This document shows positions 34,690 through 44,322 of a stretch of DNA of 64,000 bases, in pieces; position 1 is the first letter of the stretch; every line of letters begins with the position of its first letter. The position numbers and the translations under genes were made by a program. Below the pieces are notes generated by a model. It had not been told where the DNA came from and made no database searches. It saw nothing but the letters and a program-made list of their open reading frames with translations. Origin of the DNA: Bacteroidota bacterium (GTDB lineage Bacteria > Bacteroidota > Bacteroidia > Bacteroidales > F082); contig JAHLLA010000007.1 in the NCBI GenBank assembly GCA_020444415.1, forward strand, positions 62,001-126,000. The letters are read 5' to 3'.

Positions 34690-35415
34690 TCAAAGCGATT
34701 TGTCATAATAGTTTAATGATTTTAACACGGATTCTTTATAGCTTCTGCTTAACGAAAGTTCTATATCTCCGATCTCAATGGAGTGTGATGTAAATGCTGT
34801 CACATGCATTAAGCCTACAACAAAGGATTTATGAATCCTTAAGAAATGGTCTTCCGGTAATTGTTTTTCAATATATCCAATCTGAACTTTTGTAACTATT
34901 TTATTTGAACTAGTATGTATTCGGATATATTCTTTTAAGCTTTCAATGTATAGAATATCTTTAAGATAAATTTTCTGTACTTTTTTATTTTCTTTTACAT
35001 AAATGAATAGATCGGGTGACAGCGATTGCCTGTCATCTGATAGGAGGATTGGCTTTGAGTCATTGTTATCAAAGAATTTATTCATGGCTTTTAAAAACCT
35101 TTCGAATGAAACAGGTTTCAACAGATAATCAATAACATCCAACTCATATCCTTCAATGGCAAAATCTCGGTATGCGGTAACAATAATAACTTTTGGAGGG
35201 TTTTTAAGAGTTTTTAGAAAATCAAGACCAGTCAGTTTAGGCATTTGAATGTCAAGGAACATCAAATCAACTTGATCTTTCTGAAGGACAGAAATTGCTT
35301 CCATTGCATTCCTGCATTCAGCGATGACATTGGTATTAGGAATATTTTCCAGGTGTTTTTTTATGACACTTCTGGCAATAGGTTCGTCATCGATAATTAC
35401 ACATCTAGTTTTCAT
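34690..35415 (-). CDS. LytTR-family response regulator
   Basis: The 241-residue protein has a receiver domain (1-120) with D9, D10 and phospho-acceptor D55 (MFLDIQMP), T/K positions VTAY and LLKP, and a LytTR DNA-binding domain (about 140-235, YVKENKKVQKIYLKDILYIESLKEYIRIHT). It lies 9 bp after the sensor kinase gene and forms a two-component pair with it. LytTR regulators bind short paired sites; the target genes are not known. The divergent-side neighbours (truncated DUF4249 gene, hydrolase cluster) are candidates by position only. Confidence 0.93.
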   Translation of the reverse strand: MKTRCVIIDDEPIARSVIKKHLENIPNTNVIAECRNAMEAISVLQKDQVDLMFLDIQMPKLTGLDFLKTLKNPPKVIIVTAYRDFAIEGYELDVIDYLLKPVSFERFLKAMNKFFDNNDSKPILLSDDRQSLSPDLFIYVKENKKVQKIYLKDILYIESLKEYIRIHTSSNKIVTKVQIGYIEKQLPEDHFLRIHKSFVVGLMHVTAFTSHSIEIGDIELSLSRSYKESVLKSLNYYDKSL

Positions 35416-35424
35416 TTTCTTAGT

Positions 35425-36495
35425 TTATGATGCTAATTTTAATTCTAAATATGCTTTAAACTCACTTCCATCATTTTTTATATTTAATTTAAAGCCATTT
35501 TTATATTGCAAAACAAGCCTTTTCCTCAGGTTTTCAAGGCCAATGCCTTCAGATGGCTCGTTTGCTGTAACTTCACCAACCTCTTTCGAATTGCTTACTG
35601 CATATTTTAAATAATGATATTCTATATTGATATTGATATGCAGCCATTTTCTGTCAGCCTGTTTACTCATACCATGTTTAAAGGCATTTTCAACAAAAGG
35701 AAGTAATATCAATGGGGCTATTTTCAGATTTTTTAATCGTCCATCAATTGAAAGCGCAATATCAAGTGATTCGTCATGCCTGATTTTTTCGAGGGCAATA
35801 TAATTTTCAAGCAGTTTAATTTCCTTTTCAAGCGGCACAAGGTTCTCATTGCATTCATACAGTATATAGTCAAGCATTTCGGAGAGTTTAACAACGACTT
35901 CTGATGCCAGGTCTGATTTTTCCAAAGTCAGACCATATAAATTATTTAATGTGTTGAACAAAAAATGTGGGTGTATTTGGGCTTTAAGAAATTTTAACTC
36001 TGATTCCCTTAACTTGAGTTCAATTTCCATTTTGTCTTTCTCAATCCTTTGTTTTTCCTGAGTAACCCACAGCCAATTTTTTGCAATTTTAATGCTAGAT
36101 GCCAAACCAGTGATCATAAATTGCACAACAATCGTCCAGAGAAATGTTAATTTTACATACTCTTCAAAACTACTCCATCTGTTTTCATCTAGGATGAGAT
36201 TTACACCGAAGTACTCGTAGGGAAGCGATATGAATAGAGAGAACACAATTATAAATAAGAAATATGAAAGTGTGAAATGCACATATTTCTTTTGGAATAA
36301 GAAATGAGGGATTAAAAAATAGATTACAAAATAAGTGCTTAAAATATCAGAAGGTAAGTACAATAAATTTAATAAAAAGGTTTCGTTTGAATACCTTCCT
36401 GAGAGTAGTGTAGGGAATAGGAATAAACAATAGATGAATACCCAAAAAATAAGGTGACTTAAAATCCGGTATCTAAAATTAAATTGTTTGATCAT
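35425..36495 (-). CDS. LytS-type sensor histidine kinase
   Basis: The 356-residue protein has four membrane helices (about 10-30, 45-65, 75-92 and 117-135), a coiled coil (145-170), the His_kinase motif KAQIHPHFLFNTLNNLYGL (phospho-acceptor H177 or H175) and an ATP-binding end with PLILLPFVENAFKHG and EGIGLENLRKRL. No extracellular sensor domain is present; the membrane part must sense the signal. It is co-transcribed with the LytTR regulator. The pair is typical of Bacteroidota. Confidence 0.93.
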   Translation of the reverse strand: MIKQFNFRYRILSHLIFWVFIYCLFLFPTLLSGRYSNETFLLNLLYLPSDILSTYFVIYFLIPHFLFQKKYVHFTLSYFLFIIVFSLFISLPYEYFGVNLILDENRWSSFEEYVKLTFLWTIVVQFMITGLASSIKIAKNWLWVTQEKQRIEKDKMEIELKLRESELKFLKAQIHPHFLFNTLNNLYGLTLEKSDLASEVVVKLSEMLDYILYECNENLVPLEKEIKLLENYIALEKIRHDESLDIALSIDGRLKNLKIAPLILLPFVENAFKHGMSKQADRKWLHININIEYHYLKYAVSNSKEVGEVTANEPSEGIGLENLRKRLVLQYKNGFKLNIKNDGSEFKAYLELKLAS

Positions 36496-36542
36496 TTTAT
36501 AAAAGAGTCATTATAAAGATAATATAGTTTTTAAAAAGTGAG

Positions 36543-37028
36543 TCAATCATCTATCCAAAAATCAGGTTTCTTAATTTCTCCTCCGCTCTTGCGGCAATCT
36601 ATGCATGAACGATGAGGTACAGCTCGTGTGCCATCAGGACTCGTTGTTATATAAATTGGCCAGTAGCCCGGATCAGCCATCCACAAATCATTATAAGCTT
36701 CAAAATCCCTTTGAGTTAATTCACAATTTGAATAATAAAAAGGAACTGATAAAGGAGGTCGGTCAAAAAACACCCTTCTCTCTTCTAAACCTCCAGCAAA
36801 AAAGTATCCCAAAACAGTTTCATTTGGGTTATTTCTATTTGAAATGTTCCCTTCTACCTGAAATGGTTGTCGCACATTAAATACGCCATCCACTACTACT
36901 AAACGTTCATCGCTGGCATTAATTTTTGGCCAGTACGTTTCGTTGCACGATAATATGAAAGTAAATACCAGAAAAAAAGCAACAAAACTTACATTTTTTA
37001 AGATGCGTGGTTTCACCATATACCGCAA
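36543..37028 (-). pseudogene. internally deleted DUF4249 lipoprotein paralogue
   Basis: The 161-residue open frame joins a DUF4249 start (lipobox C28, then NETYWPKINASDERLVVVDG) directly to a DUF4249 end (QPFQVEGNISNRNNPNET onward, with SCIDCRKSGGEIKKPDFW). Compared with the full copies at 52698 and 53889 about 240 central residues are missing, but the frame is kept. It could still be expressed as a short lipoprotein, or be a decaying remnant. The ends resemble the 52698 copy (CKEAYWPELD and QQPYQLRGNVYNKSNP). No TonB receptor is next to it. Confidence 0.75.
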
Positions 37029-37242
37029 GTTTGAGACAAATTTAATTTATGAGGTTCTCTTTATATAATTTTTTATCTAAGCTGCAGAAACTAGCATACA
37101 ACTGACAATTTTTAAGGTATAAGATGCACTTTATCTATTCTTGATTGCTAGTTATATGTTGGATTATTCAGGTGGGAGATATTATTTGTTTTCAGTAATT
37201 ATCAAAAATAGATTTGATCTCGTTTATTAAATTAATAATATA

Positions 37243-38949
37243 ATGAGACAATTAATATCAATCTTAGTCATGATACCATTCTTAATTGGATCGAATTATA
37301 AGCTGTCCTCACAAGAAAATTATAATTATCGACAAAATGAAAGTGAAAATAAATATGAAATAAGTTGTGAAGAGCAAGCTCTGAGTGATAAGTTGGAGGA
37401 TTTGGCGAAACAATTAGACTTACCTGGTTTTTCAGCTTGTGTTTTATCAGGTGATCAAATTATATGGATTAAAAATTATGGCTATGCAGATGTTGAAAAT
37501 GGTATACCAGCAACTATAAATACCTCATATCATTGCGCATCATTAACAAAGTCATTTTCATCAGCTGTTATTCTCCAAATGAAAGAAGATGGATTGGTAG
37601 ACCTAAATGAGAATGTATTGCCCAGTCTGTATCAAATTTTAAAACAATACGGAATAGAAATAAACGAGACTGTTGGTGAGATTAAAATTAAACACTTGCT
37701 GTCACACACTTCAGATAATCCTGTGGGTACATATTTTAGGTATGACGGGGATAGGTTTTCATTACTTTCAAAAATTATTTTTGATGCAAGTAATTCTCAA
37801 CTTCAGGATCATATTCTAAAAATTCTTACGTCAAATAATATAAATAATACAGCCCCCATAACACATCTGTCAAACTATCCTGAAATTAGAACCCTTTTGG
37901 CAAGACCATATACATATGATAGTTTGGGAAACCTGATGATCGGAAATTATGCAACCCAATTTAATGCTGCTACAGGTTTAGTTTCCTCGGTCAACGATCT
38001 GGCCTCATTTATAAGTAAATTAGATAGTAAACTAATCATTAGCGACGAATCAATGCAACTTGCATATTCGCCCTTTAGGTTTAAAACCGGGAACTATTCA
38101 AACTATGGAATAGGGTGGTTTGTTGAAGATTTCCATGATGTAGAACTGATATGGAGCTTTGGATATGGATATTGCACTTCAGGAATGATCCTTAAAATCC
38201 CGGAATTCGATCTGACATTTATCATTTTATCAAACTGTGATAGGCTCAGCAAACCTTTCCCGATTGGATTACCACAAGTTTCTGTACTGGAATCTCAGTT
38301 CGCATTGGAATTTTTTAAGGCTTTCATTGTACCGCTTATATACAAGGATCCTATTCCGGATATAGACTGGAGGAATTCACTTTCAGAAATCGAAAATGAG
38401 ATTTCAAGAGTTCATAATCAAGGCATTAAAGAGTTACTGTCCTATGAATTAAAATCATCCTGGAATATCGCAAGAATAACTGGAGACTCAAACCGGCAAG
38501 AGAAATTATTTAATATTTATTCTCAATCATTTTTAAATGAGAAAGTTATTGAAACAACTATTCCTGTTGAATTAGTTAATATTTCGGAAGTTAATGCAAA
38601 GGGTTTATTTACCCAAAAATTTGAACTGGAGAATAATGCCCTAATCCGGATAAATGCAATGGCTGATGGTGGTTATTGTAATTATTTTGGTATGTATGAT
38701 CAGGTATGGATGGAGAATAATGAGAGTAACACAGAAATTTGGCGGATGAATGCTGAACATACAGAGTGCGGAGGTGGTCATCCCAGAAATCGTTTCGCTG
38801 ATCTAATTTTAGAATTAGAGGCTGGAAGTTATACAGTATATTTCGATAATAGACAATCACCTTATAACCATTTTTTAAATCATTGGGAAGCATTTCCTCC
38901 TGATAACCTGTTTTGGGGTATTCGAATTGATTATATTCAAAATTTATAG
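37243..38949 (+). CDS. secreted serine hydrolase, beta-lactamase/transpeptidase fold
   Basis: The 568-residue protein has a signal peptide (1-24) and a serine beta-lactamase-like domain (about 50-350) with the SxxK motif ASLTKSF near 105, a YSN motif (second active-site element) and SFGYGYCTSG in place of the third K/HTG box. The C-terminal part (about 430-568) is a separate beta-rich domain with Trp and Gly clusters (MNAEHTECGGGHPRNRF). Family members include esterases, D-aminopeptidases and penicillin-binding enzymes. It is the first gene of a six-gene hydrolase cluster, 29 bp before the next gene. The substrate is unknown. Confidence 0.88.
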   Translation: MRQLISILVMIPFLIGSNYKLSSQENYNYRQNESENKYEISCEEQALSDKLEDLAKQLDLPGFSACVLSGDQIIWIKNYGYADVENGIPATINTSYHCASLTKSFSSAVILQMKEDGLVDLNENVLPSLYQILKQYGIEINETVGEIKIKHLLSHTSDNPVGTYFRYDGDRFSLLSKIIFDASNSQLQDHILKILTSNNINNTAPITHLSNYPEIRTLLARPYTYDSLGNLMIGNYATQFNAATGLVSSVNDLASFISKLDSKLIISDESMQLAYSPFRFKTGNYSNYGIGWFVEDFHDVELIWSFGYGYCTSGMILKIPEFDLTFIILSNCDRLSKPFPIGLPQVSVLESQFALEFFKAFIVPLIYKDPIPDIDWRNSLSEIENEISRVHNQGIKELLSYELKSSWNIARITGDSNRQEKLFNIYSQSFLNEKVIETTIPVELVNISEVNAKGLFTQKFELENNALIRINAMADGGYCNYFGMYDQVWMENNESNTEIWRMNAEHTECGGGHPRNRFADLILELEAGSYTVYFDNRQSPYNHFLNHWEAFPPDNLFWGIRIDYIQNL

Positions 38950-38978
38950 TTGTGTATTTCAATTTAAAATTTGATAGT

Positions 38979-40019
38979 ATGAAATATGTTGTTTTGCATG
39001 CAATGCTGTGTGCTTTATGTTTTGTTCAAATTGATCTGTTGGCGCAAAAAGAGAAGCTGCCGAGAAAATATAAAGATTACAATAAATTCATGATAAAAGT
39101 AAATCAATATGAAAATGACAACAATTATAAATCTGCCAAAGATCTGATTATTTACAACAAAAAGTTTTACCATGAAAATAGTTTCGAACTACTGAAAGAA
39201 TTGATTTATATTAATGAGAAACTAAGCCGATACGATGAAAACCTTGGCCTCTTTATAAAAGGAAACCAATTAGGCTATTTTTTTTTATTACATCCAGCAT
39301 TGCCCAAGTATAAGCCTTATTTACAAATGGATGGTTTTAAAGAACTTGCCAGGTCAGATGCCGAGTTGCGTGCGAAAGCAATTGAACAATCAACAACTTT
39401 GTACGAGCTTGAAATACCTAAAAGATATAAAAGTAATAACTATTACCCTGTTATCTTTATATTTCATGGGGGAGGTAGCAATCTTCAAAAGGTGATGAAC
39501 CACTGGTATTCAAAAGGACTCAATAAAAATTTTATTAAAGTTTTTTTGCAATCCTACAGGTATTATGATTCTGAAACATTTGGTTGGAAGTCTGGAGATG
39601 AGCGAGCAGATAGGGACATTATAAGGATTTATGACGAGTTGATTAAAAACTATCAAATCGATACAACAAGAATCTATATGGCAGGCATTTCTGCTGGAGC
39701 AACTTACGTTATTGATATGGCAGTACGGAAAGTAATACCTGTTTCTGGAATCATAGCCTTTTGCCCGGGCGTTCCATCAGATTTTAGTATTGAATACCCG
39801 CAATATGATGATTTCAAAAATATGAAGGTGTATATAGTTAGTGGAGAAAATGATTACTATTTGGAAAAGCAAAAAGAAATGACAGAAATATTTGATTTAG
39901 TGGGCCTTGAATATAAACATCTGATTATTGATGATATGGGACATCAGTATCCAAAGAATGAGAACTTTTATATTGATCAGGGAATCAAATATGTTGAAAA
40001 TGAAAATTATAACGAATGA
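38979..40019 (+). CDS. secreted alpha/beta hydrolase
   Basis: The 346-residue protein has a signal peptide (MKYVVLHAMLCALCFVQIDL) and, after a helical N-terminal region (about 25-140), an alpha/beta-hydrolase domain. Visible motifs are YYPVIFIFHGGG (oxyanion hole), GISAGA (nucleophilic Ser), IVSGENDYY (acid) and DDMGHQYP (catalytic His). It resembles predicted esterases of the PHB-depolymerase/dienelactone type. Its stop overlaps the start of the next gene by 4 bp (ATGA), so the two are translationally coupled. An ATG at 38979 is preferred to a GTG at 38952 because it begins the signal peptide. Confidence 0.87.
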   Translation: MKYVVLHAMLCALCFVQIDLLAQKEKLPRKYKDYNKFMIKVNQYENDNNYKSAKDLIIYNKKFYHENSFELLKELIYINEKLSRYDENLGLFIKGNQLGYFFLLHPALPKYKPYLQMDGFKELARSDAELRAKAIEQSTTLYELEIPKRYKSNNYYPVIFIFHGGGSNLQKVMNHWYSKGLNKNFIKVFLQSYRYYDSETFGWKSGDERADRDIIRIYDELIKNYQIDTTRIYMAGISAGATYVIDMAVRKVIPVSGIIAFCPGVPSDFSIEYPQYDDFKNMKVYIVSGENDYYLEKQKEMTEIFDLVGLEYKHLIIDDMGHQYPKNENFYIDQGIKYVENENYNE

Positions 40020-41167
40020 AAAAAATAGCAAAATTCAGCGGTATTTTTGTATTGATCATTTTATTTGCTTGCAGCGATAAATCACGGGTTGAGTACAACG
40101 ATAAACTCACCATTCTTCATCTTTTTGGAACACCTTATGAAAGGGGTGTATTTCATGGCAAGGCATTAAAGAATGAAATTGGTAAGATTACCGGAAAATG
40201 GATCAATGAAGTGGAGGATAATGGTAAAACTAATTTTGATAACGTTATTTCAGAATTTTATTCCAATACAACTATTGTTGACAGTTTGAAAAAATATACA
40301 CCGGAATTATTGAACGAAGTGAGAGGTATTTCAGATGGATGTGGAATAGATTATGAAACAATTCTTGCCTTTCAATTAAGCGAAGAGATAGATGTGTTTC
40401 TTGATAAACAGGAAGGGAATAAATGCACTGCAATAAGTGTAAATAAGTCAGGTAATGGACCAGCTATTGTAGCCCAGAATATGGATCCTCCGATGTTTCT
40501 TCAGGGTTTTCCGGTTGTGTTACATGTAATTGAAGGTGAAGTTGAAAGCTATGTATACACATTTCCCGGATTTATTGGTCTTGATGGAATTAATTCCAAG
40601 CGAATAGCAATAACATGCAATGGCATCTCAATGCTTAATTCGAGTAATTCCGGATTGCCGGTATCTTTCATTGTTCGAAAAATATTGAGTTTTAAAGCCC
40701 CATCTGATGCCCTCTCTTTTATAAATCGAATTCAGCATGCTACTCCACAGGCATATATACTAGGATTAGCTGATTCGGCAATTTGCCTTGAATGTTCAGA
40801 TTTGGGTTGCGTCAAATACGAAACTTTTCCTGAGAATGGTGTCAATTTGCACACAAACTTTTCAATAGCCAATCATGACTTTAACAAAAATTATATAAAA
40901 CTGCTTAATTCATTCGGAAAAACGACTCAGGATCCATATTTCTGTCCTCGTTTCTTTCTTGCATACGATTTGATTGTTGAGCATGATTATTCTCTAAGTA
41001 TTGGCGCGATTAAGGATATATTAAGCACAAGGGTACCCGATATACACCCTATTAATAATGAGAGAACATACGGAACCCTTATTATGGAGTTAAGTGAAAC
41101 ACCATATTTAATTATTTCACCAGGGAGACCAGACGAAGTGGATTTTGTGAAGTTGAATTTTAAATAA
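40016..41167 (+). CDS. C45-type Ntn hydrolase (acyltransferase/amidohydrolase) lipoprotein
   Basis: The 383-residue lipoprotein (lipid Cys C19) belongs to the acyl-CoA:6-aminopenicillanate acyltransferase / C45 peptidase family. Family marks are GTPYERGVFHGKAL (about 38-52), the Cys nucleophile in NKCTAISVN (C137), which becomes the N-terminus after self-cleavage, and NMDPPMFLQGFP with later GFIGLDGINSKRIAIT. These enzymes hydrolyse or transfer acyl groups on amides. It is coupled to the alpha/beta hydrolase gene. The substrate is unknown. Confidence 0.85.
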   Translation: MKKIAKFSGIFVLIILFACSDKSRVEYNDKLTILHLFGTPYERGVFHGKALKNEIGKITGKWINEVEDNGKTNFDNVISEFYSNTTIVDSLKKYTPELLNEVRGISDGCGIDYETILAFQLSEEIDVFLDKQEGNKCTAISVNKSGNGPAIVAQNMDPPMFLQGFPVVLHVIEGEVESYVYTFPGFIGLDGINSKRIAITCNGISMLNSSNSGLPVSFIVRKILSFKAPSDALSFINRIQHATPQAYILGLADSAICLECSDLGCVKYETFPENGVNLHTNFSIANHDFNKNYIKLLNSFGKTTQDPYFCPRFFLAYDLIVEHDYSLSIGAIKDILSTRVPDIHPINNERTYGTLIMELSETPYLIISPGRPDEVDFVKLNFK

Positions 41168-41185
41168 AAGCAATAGAATCGCAAC

Positions 41186-43132
41186 ATGCGCCTAAGTATA
41201 CGTGTCATTCTGATAAGTGCTATTTGCAGTTTAATAATAAATTGCAAAGGACCTGAGAAATCAGAAAATAAAGGACTCCGTTTCAGTGATGAACTGGAGT
41301 CTATTTACAGTGTCCAAATAAAAGATTATTCAATTGACATAAATGGTATTAAAACTAATCAAGGCGCGAAACTCACCTTGGAAACAATGGATCAATTATT
41401 TGAATCTCCATATACGATTCCAGATGTGTTTGGCCGCTTCAATAAATCTGTTATAAGATCCATTTCTAACTCTACTTACCTTGTGCATATGGGTTACAGA
41501 TTATTAGGGGCCGTTTCAGGAGGATTTGGTCCTCCTGTGAGAGGACAGAATGATCGGATTCCGGATATACATGATGAAAATGAACTCAATCAACATGTCG
41601 AAGATTTAAAAAACCGGGGAGTTATTTATGTTAATTTAAACAAAGTGGAAAGCTGGCAGCAAATTGAACTTTCAACAAGAGTGATTATTATAAGAACATT
41701 GTTCATACTTGAGCAAAATCAAAATTTGGTCTGTTCATATTTGTCACCTATTATGAAGAATGAGAGTCATTTGATTTATAATACAATGGATTCACTCAAG
41801 CGTTTATATAAGAAATACTTTGAGCCTTTGAATAGTCGCCAGATGCTTGATTTTTCAGCAATCAATACACTAAAAGAGATTGATCTGACGCAGATATCAT
41901 TTGTCTCCAGAAGAATAACGGATCAGTTAAACCAAGTTGTGAGTGCTTTTAATGTTCCTGTGGAATCGAAATTTGGCAGTTGCGAATTTGATACAAAGTT
42001 CGGTAAAGTTGCCGTATTTGGACATGATAATCATAAAATTGAAGGGAAATATTGCCTATCTGTCGACTTGGGTGGGGACGATATATATTCAGGAAACATT
42101 TCATCATCCATATTTAAAGATATGCCAATCAGCATTTTGCTTGATTTTGGTGGTAATGATAATTATTCTGAAGTGAGTGGATATGGAAAGCTAGCATCCG
42201 GTATTTTCGGCGTTTCAATTCTTTGGGATCATGACGGGGATGATATGTATGAAACGAGTGGAGCAGGAATAGCTAGCGCATTTTTAGGATGTGCACTTTT
42301 AATTGATGAAAATGGAGATGATTTTTATATATGTAATGGGGATTTTTCAATGGCTTCCTCATATTTCGGACTTGCTTTGTTGCTTGATAAGAGAGGTAAT
42401 GACAGGTATGAATGCGGGAGTTATTCATTAGGTTTTGGAGGGACAAAAGGTGTAGGATTAATGATAGATGTCGCCGGGAATGACACATTTAATTCTATAA
42501 TTAATTCAAAAACTTCATTTATACTGGGAGCAGCAAAAGGCAGGTGGGCAGAAGCAACAGATGGTCAGAATTTGGGTGGGGGATTTGGTATGTTCATGGA
42601 TATAAATGGTAATGATATTTATAATTCAAACAGTTTTAGCCAGGGAGCAGCGTATTATTTATCAACCGGTTCTTTTTATGACGGAGGCGGAGATGACCAG
42701 TATAACGCGGTGAGTCATTCACAGGGTTATGCTGCTCATTTTGCATTAGCAAATTTCAAGGATTTAAAGGGTAATGATTCCTATAATAGCCAATCAGATT
42801 TGAAGCAGATCACACAAATATTGGGTAGCGGAAGAGACCTTTCTACAGGTTTTTTCATTGATGATGAGGGGAATGATAGCTATTGTTTTGGAAACAGGTC
42901 AGTTGGCATTGGCGATATGAACGGATTTGGGTTATTTATTGATAGAGATGGTGATGACAATTACTGTTGGATTAAGAATCAACTGAATAAGGCGAGTGGT
43001 TCTATGGGCGAACAAGCAGAATTAAGCTCAAATCAGCATTTGACAAGCAGGATATTTGAAAATCAAACAAAAACCAAGGGTTATTTTATTGATGAAGTAG
43101 GCAATAATGAACTTCATGTTCATATGAATTAA
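41186..43132 (+). CDS. lipoprotein with about twelve Asp-rich GxDxY repeats
   Basis: The 648-residue lipoprotein (C20) has a helical N-terminal domain (about 30-270) and then about twelve repeats of roughly 25-35 residues (280-640), each with the core LxDxxGxDxY: VDLGGDDIY, LDFGGNDNY, WDHDGDDMY, IDENGDDFY, LDKRGNDRY, IDVAGNDTF, MDINGNDIY, YDGGGDDQY, FKDLKGNDSY, IDDEGNDSY, IDRDGDDNY and IDEVGNNEL. The pattern suggests a beta-helix or beta-roll with Asp/Asn turns that could bind Ca2+, like but not the same as RTX repeats. The family is not known to me. It lies 18 bp after the C45 gene. Confidence 0.85.
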   Translation: MRLSIRVILISAICSLIINCKGPEKSENKGLRFSDELESIYSVQIKDYSIDINGIKTNQGAKLTLETMDQLFESPYTIPDVFGRFNKSVIRSISNSTYLVHMGYRLLGAVSGGFGPPVRGQNDRIPDIHDENELNQHVEDLKNRGVIYVNLNKVESWQQIELSTRVIIIRTLFILEQNQNLVCSYLSPIMKNESHLIYNTMDSLKRLYKKYFEPLNSRQMLDFSAINTLKEIDLTQISFVSRRITDQLNQVVSAFNVPVESKFGSCEFDTKFGKVAVFGHDNHKIEGKYCLSVDLGGDDIYSGNISSSIFKDMPISILLDFGGNDNYSEVSGYGKLASGIFGVSILWDHDGDDMYETSGAGIASAFLGCALLIDENGDDFYICNGDFSMASSYFGLALLLDKRGNDRYECGSYSLGFGGTKGVGLMIDVAGNDTFNSIINSKTSFILGAAKGRWAEATDGQNLGGGFGMFMDINGNDIYNSNSFSQGAAYYLSTGSFYDGGGDDQYNAVSHSQGYAAHFALANFKDLKGNDSYNSQSDLKQITQILGSGRDLSTGFFIDDEGNDSYCFGNRSVGIGDMNGFGLFIDRDGDDNYCWIKNQLNKASGSMGEQAELSSNQHLTSRIFENQTKTKGYFIDEVGNNELHVHMN

Positions 43133-43244
43133 ACAGTCATTATTCTCTTCTTTATCAAATGATAAAATACTATCAGATATTATAGTTTCATGAGAAATTG
43201 TGTGACTTAGGAGGCGGGAGCATGTCTCAGAATTCTTTATCCAT

Positions 43245-44300
43245 ATGAAAAAGCTTATTATCAGTATTAGTATACTTTTCGCAAGTGCTTTTATAAACAA
43301 TTTGCTATCGTGCACTGCAATATGCGTGGCAACATGTGAGAGCTTGTTCCTGGCTAAAAATTTTGACTGGGAGATTGATAACGGTTACCTTATTCTAAAT
43401 CCAAGGGGAGAGAAGAAGGTTACGTTCAATAAGAGCTCTAAGAAGAAATCATGGACTACTAAGTATGGTAGTATTACATTTAACCAGTTTGGTAAAGAAT
43501 TCCCATTAGGTGGTATGAACGAGACAGGACTTGTTGTTGAGGAATTGTCAGCATTATTGCCTGTCGTAAATGATTTGGAAACACATATAAAAATTAATGA
43601 ATTTCAGTGGGTACAATATCAGCTTGATATGTGCTCATCTGTCAATGACGTAATTGCTCATCTTGATCAATTTTCAATGTCAACTTTATTATTTCCCTTG
43701 CATTATATTATTTCTGATAAGTGGGGTAACGTTGCTATTATTGAGTTGAGCGACATTGGATTCAAATTTTACACAAATGAAGACCTTCCATTCAAAGTTT
43801 TGAGTAATAATACTTATGCCGAGTCTCTGAAATATATTAAAAATTTTCAAGGGTTTGGGGGTGATATGCCCATTGTTAACAGGAAGGAATCCTGCGAAAG
43901 GTTTGTAAAAGCTGCTGATATGCTGTCAAAGAATGATCGGCAACCAAATACTGACGAGATGTTCCTTATGCTCGATACCTTAAAACAATCCGATACGCGC
44001 TGGAGTATTGTTTATGATATAACCAACCTGAAGATATATTTCAAGTTCCATAGCTGTGTATCAGAAAAATGTATTGATTTAAGCAGAATAGATTTTATGG
44101 GATTAACTGCAACGAAAGGTAGTGATCTTTCAGAATGCAATTCAATAAGTGAAAATGACCTAATCCTTTTAGCAAAAGAAGATAACACAAAACTGGTTGA
44201 AGATGTAATTCATACGATGTCAAAGGAATTAGAAGTAGCAGATAATTTAAAGACGCTTAAAAGCATGGTCTTATATGGAAATCAGTTTTTAAGTGAATGA
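43245..44300 (+). CDS. linear amide C-N hydrolase (choloylglycine hydrolase family)
   Basis: The 351-residue protein has a signal sequence ending before C23 and continues CTAICVATCESLFLAKNFDWE. An N-terminal Cys after processing and a KNFDW motif about 16 residues later are the marks of choloylglycine hydrolases and penicillin V acylases (Ntn fold, family C59). Also fitting are FPLGGMNETGLVVEEL and LHYIISDKWGNVAIIE. It cleaves amide bonds such as those of conjugated bile acids, penicillin V or N-acyl lipids in characterised relatives; which substrate applies here is unknown. It is the fifth gene of the cluster, after a 112-bp gap. Confidence 0.88.
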   Translation: MKKLIISISILFASAFINNLLSCTAICVATCESLFLAKNFDWEIDNGYLILNPRGEKKVTFNKSSKKKSWTTKYGSITFNQFGKEFPLGGMNETGLVVEELSALLPVVNDLETHIKINEFQWVQYQLDMCSSVNDVIAHLDQFSMSTLLFPLHYIISDKWGNVAIIELSDIGFKFYTNEDLPFKVLSNNTYAESLKYIKNFQGFGGDMPIVNRKESCERFVKAADMLSKNDRQPNTDEMFLMLDTLKQSDTRWSIVYDITNLKIYFKFHSCVSEKCIDLSRIDFMGLTATKGSDLSECNSISENDLILLAKEDNTKLVEDVIHTMSKELEVADNLKTLKSMVLYGNQFLSE

Positions 44301-44322
44301 AATAAGATCAAATATCTAAGAA

